Of a stretch of DNA of 64,000 bases, positions 49,304 to 56,765 are shown piece after piece; positions within the stretch are counted from its first letter, which is position 1; each line of letters opens with the position of its first letter. The position numbers were made by a program, and so were the translations under genes. A model generated the notes under the pieces. The model was not told the origin of the DNA, made no database searches, and saw only the letters and a list, made by a program, of their open reading frames with translations. The stretch comes from Streptomyces ambofaciens ATCC 23877 (lineage in GTDB: Bacteria > Actinomycetota > Actinomycetes > Streptomycetales > Streptomycetaceae). The stretch spans positions 5,381,001 through 5,445,000 of the forward strand of contig NZ_CP012382.1 of assembly GCF_001267885.1 (NCBI RefSeq). Reading direction: 5' to 3'.

Positions 49304-49945
49304 TTAGATCCCCAACTCCTGCGCCAGCATCGCCGCTTGCACCCGGCTGCGCAGCCCCAGCTTGCCCAGCAGACGGCTGACGTGCGTCTTCACCGTGGCC
49401 TCGGCCATGTTCAGGCGGTCCGCGATCGCCGCGTTGGGCAGCCCTTCACCGAGACACGAGAGCACCTCGCGCTCGCGCCGGGTCAGCTCCTCCAGCACCG
49501 CCGGATCGGCGGTCGGCTCCCGGACCGGCTTGGCGGCGAACTCGGCGATCAGGCGCCGGGTGACGGCCGGGGCCACGATCCCCTCCCCGTTCGCCACCGT
49601 GCGCACGGCCGTGAGCAGGTCCTTGGCCTCCGTGTTCTTGAGCAGGAACCCGGCGGCTCCCGCCCGCAGCGCCCCGAAGACGTACTCGTCCAGGTCGAAG
49701 GTGGTCAGCACCAGGACGTCGGCGAGCCGCTCGTCGACCACCATCCGGGTCGCCGACACCCCGTCCAGCCGCGGCATCTGCACGTCCATCAGCACCAGGT
49801 CCGGCCGCAGCTCCCGGGCCAGGGCCACCGCCCGCTCGCCGTCCGCGGCCTCCCCGACCACCTCGATGTCCGGGGCACTGCCCAGGATCAGCACCAGTCC
49901 GGCCCGGACGGCCGACTGGTCCTCGGCGACGAGGACGCGGATCAT
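49304..49945 (-). CDS. NarL/LuxR-type response regulator
   Basis: The 213-residue regulator has a receiver domain (VLVAEDQSAVRAGLVLIL; phosphoacceptor Asp in LVLMDVQMP near 54; Lys in FLLKNTE) and a LuxR-type helix-turn-helix (LTRREREVLSCLGEGLPNAAIADRLNMAEATVKTHVSRLLGKLGLRSR). ATG 49945 follows AAGGAG and overlaps the kinase stop (ATGA). It lies next to the chitinase gene but reads the same way with its own terminator gap, so control of chitinase is not shown. Confidence 0.95.
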   Translation of the reverse strand: MIRVLVAEDQSAVRAGLVLILGSAPDIEVVGEAADGERAVALARELRPDLVLMDVQMPRLDGVSATRMVVDERLADVLVLTTFDLDEYVFGALRAGAAGFLLKNTEAKDLLTAVRTVANGEGIVAPAVTRRLIAEFAAKPVREPTADPAVLEELTRREREVLSCLGEGLPNAAIADRLNMAEATVKTHVSRLLGKLGLRSRVQAAMLAQELGI

Positions 49946-51138
49946 GTCGGGTCTCCTTCGGTCAGGGGCAGCGCGGCGCGTACGTCCCAGATCTTGCCGC
50001 CCGCCGAGTCGGGGTCCGCCACCGGACCGGCCTCGAAGGTGCCGTGCAGCAGCGCGGTCCGCTCCCGCATACCGACCAGCCCGGCGCCCGACCCGGGGGC
50101 GCGCGGGGTGTCGCGGTCGCCGTACGGGCTGGTCACCCGGACGTGCAGGACGTCGTCGTGCCGGGTGAGCGCGACCCGTACCGTGCCCGGCGCCGCGTGC
50201 TTGAGCGCGTTGGTGAGGGACTCCTGGACGATCCGGTACGCGGCCAGCTCGACCGGCGCGGGCAGTCCCTCGCCGGGCGCCGCCTCCAGGGTGACGTCGA
50301 GCCCGTTGGCGCGGGCGCCGTCGACCAGGGCGCCGATGCCGTCCAGGGTGGGGGCCGCGGCGGGCTCGGTGTCCCCGCCGGTGTCCCGCAGGATGCCGAT
50401 CAGCCGCCGCATCTCGGCCAGCCCCTCGACGCTGTTCTCGCGGATCACGCCGAGCGCCTGCCGGGTGGTCGCCGGGTCGTCCAGGGAGAGCGCGGCCGTG
50501 GAGTGGATGGCGATCGCGGAGAGGTGGTTGGCCACCATGTCGTGCAGCTCGCGTGCCATCCGGGAACGCTCCGCGGTCACCGCCTGCACGCGGTCCATCT
50601 CGGCCAGCAGCGCGGTCTGCTCGGCCCGCAGCCGGGCGGCGTCGGCGGCCTCCCGGTGACTGCGCACGATCAGCCCGGTCGAGGCGGGCGCGAACGACAC
50701 GATTCCGACGGCCACCCCGATGAGCAGCGCCTCGGGCACCCGCCACAGCGCGAACGGCACGACCGTCCCGGCCACCGTGAGCAGCCCGGTGATCCACGGG
50801 ATGCGGCGGGCCGAGGCGGGCGGGCCGTAGAGCACGGCGGCGTACATCACGTCGGTGTACATGATCACCGTGACCAGGTTGCCCTGCGTGAGCGTGTCCG
50901 CGACCAGCGCGGCCGTACCGATCAGCAGACCGGTCCGCGGCGCGGCCCTGCGCAGCAGCTCACAGCCCGCCATCACCACCAGCGGGAGCAGCAGCGGCCA
51001 GCGGCCGTCGAACAGCACGATCGGCTCGCCGGCCGGGCGGACCCCCAGCCCGATGCCCCACAGCAGCAGCCCGCCCAGCAGACCGGCCGACGCGGCGTAC
51101 ACGTCGAAGCGGCGCGGGCGGGGGAGTCGTGGGGCCAT
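49942..51138 (-). CDS. NarL-type sensor histidine kinase
   Basis: The 398-residue kinase has an N-terminal membrane region of about six hydrophobic segments (residues 10-170), then HisKA_3 with phosphoacceptor His in MARELHDMVANHLSAIAIHST. A HATPase domain follows (AYRIVQESLTNALKHA, GAGLVGMRERTALL). The membrane part has no large outside loop, so it may sense the membrane itself. Operon with the response regulator. ATG 51138 has a weak ribosome site. Confidence 0.94.
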   Translation of the reverse strand: MAPRLPRPRRFDVYAASAGLLGGLLLWGIGLGVRPAGEPIVLFDGRWPLLLPLVVMAGCELLRRAAPRTGLLIGTAALVADTLTQGNLVTVIMYTDVMYAAVLYGPPASARRIPWITGLLTVAGTVVPFALWRVPEALLIGVAVGIVSFAPASTGLIVRSHREAADAARLRAEQTALLAEMDRVQAVTAERSRMARELHDMVANHLSAIAIHSTAALSLDDPATTRQALGVIRENSVEGLAEMRRLIGILRDTGGDTEPAAAPTLDGIGALVDGARANGLDVTLEAAPGEGLPAPVELAAYRIVQESLTNALKHAAPGTVRVALTRHDDVLHVRVTSPYGDRDTPRAPGSGAGLVGMRERTALLHGTFEAGPVADPDSAGGKIWDVRAALPLTEGDPT

Positions 51139-51290
51139 GCCACCATCCAACACGGCGCGCACCCCGCCCGCCTGATCCGGCGGGAGGGTCCCGCACTGCA
51201 TCTTTCGATGTAGCGCAGGTTCGTCACCGGCGACGACGATCCGGGCCGCCGCGCACGGGAGCCTGGAAGGGCGATCGAGAGGAGCGAACC

Positions 51291-51881
51291 GTGATCGTCA
51301 CGTTGATCATCGTCTGCGAGATCGGCTTCTGGGTCCTGCTGGCGGCCGGACTGGCCACCCGCTACCTGCTGCGGATGCCGCACACGGGCATGGCGCTGCT
51401 GCTGTGCGAACCGCTGCTGGAGGTCGTGCTGCTGATCGTCACCGCGCTGGACCTCGAGAACGGAGCCGACCCGAGCTGGAGGCACGGCCTGGCGGCCCTG
51501 TACATCGGCTACACCGTCGGCCACGGCCACCGCACCGTGAAGTGGCTCGACGGCCACGCCGCCCACCGGCTCGGCGGAGCCCCGAAACCGGCCGGGCCGC
51601 CGCGCCACGGCATGGCCCGCGCCCGGCACGAGGGCAGGGTGTGGCTCGGCACGCTGCTCGCCGCCGCCGTGGCGACCGGACTGCTCCAGCTCGCCATGTG
51701 GTACGTCGACGACCCGAGCCGCACCGGCTCCCTGGAGGCCTGGCAGTACACCGCCTGGCGCGCCGCCGGCATCCACGGCCTGATCGCGCTGACGTACCTG
51801 ATCTGGCCGAAGAAGGCCCCGGCCGAGACGGCCCCGGTCACCTCCGGGCGCGAGGCGCGGAAGGAGGGCGTGGGCCGATGA
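51291..51881 (+). CDS. Membrane protein, unknown function
   Basis: The 196-residue protein has about five hydrophobic segments (IVTLIIVCEIGFWVLLAAGLATRYL; MALLLCEPLLEVVLLIVTAL; LAALYIGYTVGHG; LGTLLAAAVATGLLQLAMW; GIHGLIALTYLIWP). Charged linkers carry HRTVKWLDGHAAHR. GTG 51291 has GAGAGGAG upstream. It is divergent from the kinase gene and overlaps the next small gene (ATGA). The pair looks like a two-protein unit; I do not know the family. Confidence 0.75.
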   Translation: MIVTLIIVCEIGFWVLLAAGLATRYLLRMPHTGMALLLCEPLLEVVLLIVTALDLENGADPSWRHGLAALYIGYTVGHGHRTVKWLDGHAAHRLGGAPKPAGPPRHGMARARHEGRVWLGTLLAAAVATGLLQLAMWYVDDPSRTGSLEAWQYTAWRAAGIHGLIALTYLIWPKKAPAETAPVTSGREARKEGVGR

Positions 51882-52069
51882 GGTTCCTGTCCGAGCGGCA
51901 CCTGTGGGAGGGCGGGGCCACGTTCCTGGTCGGCCTCGCCCTGTGGTGGTTCACCGGGGACGTGGACGTCCCCGTGGTCACCCCGACCAAGGTGGGGGTC
52001 GCGCTGATGTGCTTCGGCGGCGCGCAGACCGCGTGGGGCGTGTACCGGTCGGCGCGCCGGCCCGCCTAG
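51878..52069 (+). CDS. Small membrane protein coupled to the previous gene
   Basis: The 63-residue protein has two hydrophobic segments (GATFLVGLALWWFTG; VGVALMCFGGAQTAWGVY). ATG 51878 overlaps the upstream stop by four bases, with AAGGAGGG before it. Its stop TAG overlaps the stop of the convergent cobalamin adenosyltransferase gene by two bases or more (both read within 52066-52069). Confidence 0.72.
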   Translation: MRFLSERHLWEGGATFLVGLALWWFTGDVDVPVVTPTKVGVALMCFGGAQTAWGVYRSARRPA

Positions 52070-52638
52070 CGCTCCCCGCCCGGCACCCACAGCACGTCGC
52101 CGACCTCCTTGTTGGCCACGCGGGCCAGGATGAAGAGCAGGTCGGAGAGCCGGTTGAGGTAGGTCGCGGCCAGCGGGTTCATCGTCTCGCCGTGGACCTC
52201 CAGCGCCGCCCAGGTGGAGCGCTCGGCCCGGCGGACCACCGTGCACGCCTGGTGCAGCAGGGCCGCGCCGGGCGTGCCGCCGGGCAGGATGAAGGAGCGG
52301 AGCTTCTCCACCTCGGCCAGGAAGCGGTCGCAGTCGGCCTCCAGCTTGTCGACGTAGAACTGCTCGACGCGCAGCGGCGGGAACTTCGGGTCCTGCACCA
52401 CCGGCGTCGACAGGTCCGCGCCCACGTCGAAGAGGTCGTTCTGCACGCGGACTAGGACCTTGACGATCTCCTCGTGCAGGCCGCCGAGTGCGATCGCCGT
52501 GCCGATCACCGCGTTCGCCTCGTTGGCGTCGGCGTACGCGGAGATCCTGAGGTCTGTCTTGGGGGTCCGGCTCATGTCACCGAGGGCGGTGGTGCCCTGG
52601 TCGCCGGTCCGGGTGTAGATGCGCGTCAGGTTGACCAT
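52066..52638 (-). CDS. cobO: ATP:cob(I)alamin adenosyltransferase (PduO type)
   Basis: The 190-residue enzyme makes coenzyme B12 from cob(I)alamin and ATP. The ATP-binding N-terminus is TRIYTRTGDQGTTALGDM. D-L-F-D-V-G-A-D-L-S-T-P, FILPGGTPGAALLHQACTVVRRAERS and YLNRLSDLLFILAR are the family motifs. It is of the PduO type; I use the symbol cobO only for the reaction, as annotation does in this genus. No cobalamin riboswitch was seen. Confidence 0.93.
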   Translation of the reverse strand: MVNLTRIYTRTGDQGTTALGDMSRTPKTDLRISAYADANEANAVIGTAIALGGLHEEIVKVLVRVQNDLFDVGADLSTPVVQDPKFPPLRVEQFYVDKLEADCDRFLAEVEKLRSFILPGGTPGAALLHQACTVVRRAERSTWAALEVHGETMNPLAATYLNRLSDLLFILARVANKEVGDVLWVPGGER

Positions 52639-52651
52639 GAGGCCAGCGTAG

Positions 52652-53500
52652 TTACGCCCCGGCGGTACGGAAGACGCGTGTGCCCACCGTCACGGCCAGC
52701 GCGGTGAGGGCGACGGCGACCAGCGCGCCGTACAGCATGTGCGCGGTCGCGTAGCTGCCGACGTAGGCGTCGCGCATCGCGTCGACCAGGTAGCGGAACG
52801 GCATCAGGTGCGAGAGCACGTCCAGCCAGGCCGGGCCCAGGGTCATCGGGAGCATCAGGCCCGACAGCAGCATCGACGGCATGGTCAGCGCGTTGACGGT
52901 GGGCCCGAACTCCCCCGGCGTACGGACCTTCATCGCCAGCGCGTACGACAGCGACGCCAGCGAGACGGTCAGCAGGGCGACGAACACGAACCCGACGAGC
53001 ACGCCGGCAAGGGGCGCGCGCAGCCCCATCACCAGCGCGGCCAGCACCAGCAGGACCGCCTGGAACGCGAAGACGGTGGCGTCCCGCAGCACCCTGCCCA
53101 GCAGCAGCGCCAGACGGCTGACCGGCGTGACACGCATGCGTTCGACCACCCCCTGGGTGTTCTCGACGATGATCGAGAAGCCCGCGAAGGAGGCGCCGAA
53201 CAAGCCGAGTTGGAGCAGCAGGCCGGGGACGAGCACCTGCCACGAGCTGCCGTGTCCGCCGAGCGGCAGGTCGGTCAGCAGGGGGCCGAAGAAGAGCAGG
53301 TACAGCAGCGGCATCAGCACGCCGAAGAGCAGGGCGAGCCGGGAGCGCAGGGACTGGCGCAGATAGCGGCCGTAGATGATGGCGGTGTCGTGGAGCAGCA
53401 TCGGGGTCCTCGGGTCCTGGGGCGGTACGGCCGCGGAGCGGCGGGGTCGTACGGCCGCGGGGTGGCGGGGCCGTACGGTCGGGGGGCCGGGGGAGGTCAT
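52652..53500 (-). CDS. ABC-2 type exporter permease
   Basis: The 282-residue membrane protein has six hydrophobic segments and the ABC-2 core (IVENTQGVVERMRVTPVSRLALLLGRVLRD, then PSMLLSGLMLPMTLGPAWLDVLSHLMPFRYLVDAMRDAYVG), as in DrrB. ATG 53500 overlaps the ATPase stop (ATGA). An alternative ATG 53401 with GAGGA upstream would remove a 33-residue Pro/Arg-rich start. The adjacent TetR gene suggests drug or lipid export. Confidence 0.92.
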   Translation of the reverse strand: MTSPGPPTVRPRHPAAVRPRRSAAVPPQDPRTPMLLHDTAIIYGRYLRQSLRSRLALLFGVLMPLLYLLFFGPLLTDLPLGGHGSSWQVLVPGLLLQLGLFGASFAGFSIIVENTQGVVERMRVTPVSRLALLLGRVLRDATVFAFQAVLLVLAALVMGLRAPLAGVLVGFVFVALLTVSLASLSYALAMKVRTPGEFGPTVNALTMPSMLLSGLMLPMTLGPAWLDVLSHLMPFRYLVDAMRDAYVGSYATAHMLYGALVAVALTALAVTVGTRVFRTAGA

Positions 53501-54279
53501 ACGGCCACGGGGGTGGCGTCGGCGGGTGCGGCGCTGCGGCCGGTGACGGCGAGGAAGGTGTCCTGGAGCGAGGCGTCGAGCGAGCCGCCGTACTCCAGCT
53601 TCAGCGCGCCGGGGGTGCCCTCGGCCGCCACCACGCCCCGGTCCACGACCACCAGGCGGTCGGCGAGGGCGTCGGCCTCGTCGAGGTAGTGCGTGGTGAG
53701 GAAGACCGTGGTGCCGTGGTCGTCGCGCAGCCGGCGGACCAGGTCCCACAGGTCGGCGCGGCTGCCGGGGTCGAGGCCGGTCGTCGGCTCGTCCAGGAAG
53801 AGCACCTCCGGGCGGTGCGTGAGCGCCATCGCGATGTCCAGCCGGCGCCGCTGGCCGCCGGAGAGCGCGCCGCACCTGCGGTCGAGGAACTCGGTGAGGT
53901 CCAGGTCGCGGGCGAGCTCCCCGGCGCGCTCGACGGCCCGCGCCTTGGACAGGCGGTACAGGCGGCCCTGGGTGACCAGCTCCTCCCGCACGGTGACCTG
54001 CGCGTCCACCCCGCCCGACTGCGCCACGTAACCGCAGGCCCGGCGGACCGCCGCCGGGTCGGTCACCAGGTCGTGGCCGGCGACGGTGGCCGCGCCGCCG
54101 GTGGGGGCCAGCAGCGTCGTGAGCATCCGGAGGGTGGTGGTCTTGCCGGCGCCGTTGGGGCCCAGGAAGCCGAGGATCTCGCCCGCGCGGACGGTCAGGT
54201 CGATGCCGCGCACCGCTTCGACCGGGCCGTGCTTCGTCTCGAAGGTGCGGGCGAGACCGGCCGTACTGATGATTGCCAT
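53497..54279 (-). CDS. ABC exporter ATPase (DrrA type)
   Basis: The 260-residue ATPase has Walker A G-P-N-G-A-G-K-T (residues 40-47), signature L-S-G-G-Q-R-R-R, Walker B EVLFLDEPTTGLDP and the H-loop in FLTTHYLDEADAL. The C-terminus is short. It is in an operon with the ABC-2 permease and divergent from the TetR gene. Substrate unknown; DrrA-type systems export hydrophobic antibiotics. Confidence 0.95.
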   Translation of the reverse strand: MAIISTAGLARTFETKHGPVEAVRGIDLTVRAGEILGFLGPNGAGKTTTLRMLTTLLAPTGGAATVAGHDLVTDPAAVRRACGYVAQSGGVDAQVTVREELVTQGRLYRLSKARAVERAGELARDLDLTEFLDRRCGALSGGQRRRLDIAMALTHRPEVLFLDEPTTGLDPGSRADLWDLVRRLRDDHGTTVFLTTHYLDEADALADRLVVVDRGVVAAEGTPGALKLEYGGSLDASLQDTFLAVTGRSAAPADATPVAV

Positions 54280-54358
54280 GGCCCCAGAAAAACAGAGTCA
54301 CTCAATTTTTGCAACGACTCCAAGTTTTCAGTGGGCCCAGCGAAGCTAGGATGACCCC
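54280..54358. promoter_or_regulatory. Shared promoter/operator of the ABC exporter and TetR gene
   Basis: The 79-base gap has an AT-rich patch (54294-54331). ACTCAATTTTT (54300) and ACTCCAAGTTTT (54317) form a 17-base-period direct repeat, and GAGTC/GACTC are inverted across it. It is the likely TetR operator controlling both directions. Confidence 0.6.
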
Positions 54359-55000
54359 ATGGCCGAGGGACTGAGGGAACGGAAGAAGCGGCAGACCCGC
54401 CAGTACATCTCCGATGTCGCCACGGGCCTGTTCCTTCAGCGCGGATTCGAGGCCGTGACGGTGGCGGAGGTCGCGGACGCGGCGAACGTCTCCGTCAACA
54501 CGGTCTACAACTACTTCCCGGCCAAGGAGGACCTCTTCCTCGACCGCTCCAAGGGCGTCGTCGACCGCCTCTCCCGCTGGGTCCGCGGGCGGCGCGTCGG
54601 GGAGTCGGCGGCGCGGGCCGTGCTGCGCGAACTGCGCGAGGAGGTCGAGTCGGTCTCGCCGCGGCTCGGCCTGATGGACGGCTACGCCGCGTTCATGAGG
54701 GTCATCCAGGACTCGCCCGCCCTGCGCTCGCGCATGTGGGCGATCGGCCAGGAGGTGCTCCTCGACCTGGAGCGGACCCTGCGCGAGGAGACCGGTGGCA
54801 CGGAGGACGACGTCACACCCGCCCTGATGGCCGGTCAGGTCAACTGGCTGCACGGCACGGTCGTCGCGACCATCGGGCAGCGCATGCTCGCCGGCGGCAA
54901 ACCCTCGCAGGTCTCCCGCGAGGTGCTCCTGCTGCTGGACGAGATGGAGGAGCTGTTGAGCGAGAAGGTGCTCAACTACGCCGTACGAGGCGCGGCCTGA
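54359..55000 (+). CDS. TetR family transcriptional repressor
   Basis: The 213-residue protein has an N-terminal TetR helix-turn-helix (KRQTRQYISDVATGLFLQRGFEAVTVAEVADAANVSVNTVYNYFPAKEDLF). The C-terminal ligand domain is helical and has no family name I can assign. Divergent from the drug-type ABC exporter across 79 bases, so it most likely represses that operon and itself. ATG 54359 follows a GCTAGGATG with no clear ribosome site, so it may be leaderless. Confidence 0.93.
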   Translation: MAEGLRERKKRQTRQYISDVATGLFLQRGFEAVTVAEVADAANVSVNTVYNYFPAKEDLFLDRSKGVVDRLSRWVRGRRVGESAARAVLRELREEVESVSPRLGLMDGYAAFMRVIQDSPALRSRMWAIGQEVLLDLERTLREETGGTEDDVTPALMAGQVNWLHGTVVATIGQRMLAGGKPSQVSREVLLLLDEMEELLSEKVLNYAVRGAA

Positions 55001-55136
55001 CACCCGGATGACGCACCCCGGTGTGATGTCCGTCATCTGAGACGTGACGCGCGTTACTAACCGGTCACACAGCCCCTCACGGCCGCTAATCTCCGGCCGA
55101 GAGAAGAGAAACAGCGCGTATCAGGGGAGTCGCACA

Positions 55137-55985
55137 GTGGCACGGAAGCTCGCCGTCATCGGAGCCGGTCTCATGGGATCCGGCATCGCCCAGGTCTCCG
55201 CCCAGGCGGGCTGGGACGTCGTCCTGCGCGACGTCACCGACGAGGCGCTGCGGCGCGGTACCGACGGCATCAGGGCCTCGTACGACAAGTTCGTCGCCAA
55301 GGGGAAGCTCTCCGCCGACGACGCCGAGGCCGCCCTCGCGCGCATCACCGCGACCACCGATCTGGACGCCGCCGCCGACGCGGACGTCGTCGTCGAGGCC
55401 GTCTTCGAGAAGCTCGAGGTCAAGCACGAGATCTTCCGCGCGCTCGACAAGCTGGTGAAGGACGGGGCGATCCTCGCGTCCAACACCTCCGCCATCCCGA
55501 TCACCAAGATCGCGGCCGTGACGGAGCGCCCCGAGCGGGTCGTCGGCACCCACTTCTTCTCACCGGTCCCGATGATGCAGCTGTGCGAGCTGGTGCGCGG
55601 CTACAAGACCAGCGACGAAACGCTCGCCACCGCGCGGGAGTTCGCCGAGTCCACCGGCAAGACCTGCATCGTCGTCAACCGTGACGTCGCCGGCTTCGTG
55701 ACCACCCGCCTCATCTCCGCCCTCGTCGTCGAGGCCGCGAAGCTGTACGAGTCGGGCGTCGCCACCGCCGAGGACATCGACCTCGCCTGCAAGCTGGGCT
55801 TCGGCCACGCCATGGGGCCGCTGGCCACCGCCGACCTGACGGGCGTCGACATCCTGCTGCACGCCACGGGCAACATCTACACCGAGTCGCAGGACGAGAA
55901 GTTCGCCCCGCCGGAGCTGATGCGCCGGATGGTGGACGCCGGTGACATCGGCCGCAAGAGCGGGCAGGGCTTCTACAAGCACTGA
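55137..55985 (+). CDS. 3-hydroxybutyryl-CoA dehydrogenase family
   Basis: The 282-residue enzyme has the NAD motif V-I-G-A-G-L-M-G-S-G (residues 7-16), SNTSAIPITKIA, T-H-F-F-S-P-V-P-M-M-Q-L with the catalytic His, and the C-terminal helical domain (AKLYESGVATAEDIDLACKLGFGHAMGPLATADLTG). It oxidises or reduces 3-hydroxyacyl-CoA, in acyl-CoA breakdown or PHB-type synthesis. GTG 55137 has AGGGGAG upstream. It is monocistronic, and other beta-oxidation genes are not adjacent. Confidence 0.95.
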   Translation: MARKLAVIGAGLMGSGIAQVSAQAGWDVVLRDVTDEALRRGTDGIRASYDKFVAKGKLSADDAEAALARITATTDLDAAADADVVVEAVFEKLEVKHEIFRALDKLVKDGAILASNTSAIPITKIAAVTERPERVVGTHFFSPVPMMQLCELVRGYKTSDETLATAREFAESTGKTCIVVNRDVAGFVTTRLISALVVEAAKLYESGVATAEDIDLACKLGFGHAMGPLATADLTGVDILLHATGNIYTESQDEKFAPPELMRRMVDAGDIGRKSGQGFYKH

Positions 55986-56050
55986 GGTCGCATCGGCCCC
56001 GGGAAACGTCACACGCCGGGGTGAATTCGGTATCGGTTCGCTTACAGGCG

Positions 56051-56085
56051 GCAACCTCCGATCGTTTCGGCCAGTCAGAGGTTGC
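56051..56085 (+). promoter_or_regulatory. Inverted repeat upstream of the STAS gene
   Basis: GCAACCTC (56051-56058) and GAGGTTGC (56078-56085) are perfect complements across 19 bases. They lie 80 bases before the start and may be an operator or part of the leader. Confidence 0.45.
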
Positions 56086-56164
56086 AACACCTGATACCGC
56101 CGAGAGATCACACCGAGCATCGAAGAATCGCAGAGACGACGAAGACGCATCCCGGGGAGCGCAT

Positions 56165-56488
56165 ATGCACATCAGGGGCGACCACGTCGAGCTGGTCGTC
56201 GGGGGCCGCCTCGACGTCCGCAGCGCGGCGGACGCCCGTACGGTCCTGCACTCGGCCGTCGACGACGGAGTCGGCGACCTGGTGCTGGACCTGTCCGAAC
56301 TGGACTCCTGGGACGCCACCGGACTCGGCGTGATCATGGGAGCCCACCGACGGGCCGGCCGCTGCGGCCGGCGGCTGGTGCTGCGCGGCGTGCCACCGCA
56401 GATGCAGCGCCTGCTGGTGGCCACCCGGCTGCACCGGATCCTGGCCATCGAGGGCGGCATCGGCGTGGAGACCCTGCCCAGGGTGTGA
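56165..56488 (+). CDS. STAS-domain anti-sigma factor antagonist-like protein
   Basis: The 107-residue protein has the STAS fold: V-E-L-V-V-G-G-R-L-D-V-R-S-A-A-D-A-R-T, then D-L-V-L-D-L-S-E-L-D-S-W-D-A-T-G-L-G-V. Relatives bind anti-sigma kinases and are switched by phosphorylation of a Ser in D-S-x-G. Here the motif is D50-A-T-G53, so the first Ser is Ala and only Thr52 could be modified. GGGGAG precedes ATG 56165. No sigma or anti-sigma gene is next to it. Confidence 0.85.
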   Translation: MHIRGDHVELVVGGRLDVRSAADARTVLHSAVDDGVGDLVLDLSELDSWDATGLGVIMGAHRRAGRCGRRLVLRGVPPQMQRLLVATRLHRILAIEGGIGVETLPRV

Positions 56489-56765
56489 CGCCGCGGGCCG
56501 GTGGGGCGCGGCGGAAGGGGGAGACCCGGACACCGCTCGGCGAATCGCCCGACGCACGCAATCCTCACGAGACCGTGACGTCTCGGACGGGTCGGCACCC
56601 CGGCCTGTCGGAGATACTGAGCGAAGGTTTAGGGTCTGGCTGCCCGCCACCTCGCGAACCCACTGGCGGGCCCGGACCAGAAGCGACAGCGCGGTGTGCG
56701 GCAAGGCCGGGAGGGGCGGTCCCGACCGGGACCCGGCACACGACGCTTTTGGGGGGCTTGAACCT
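56489..56765 (+). other. Gap before the large NTPase gene
   Basis: This 277-base gap has no ORF with support. GGGGGGCTTGAACCT leads to the ATG. A tGAGCGAAGGTTTAGGGT patch (near 56619) is the only AT-richer spot and the likely promoter area. Confidence 0.4.
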
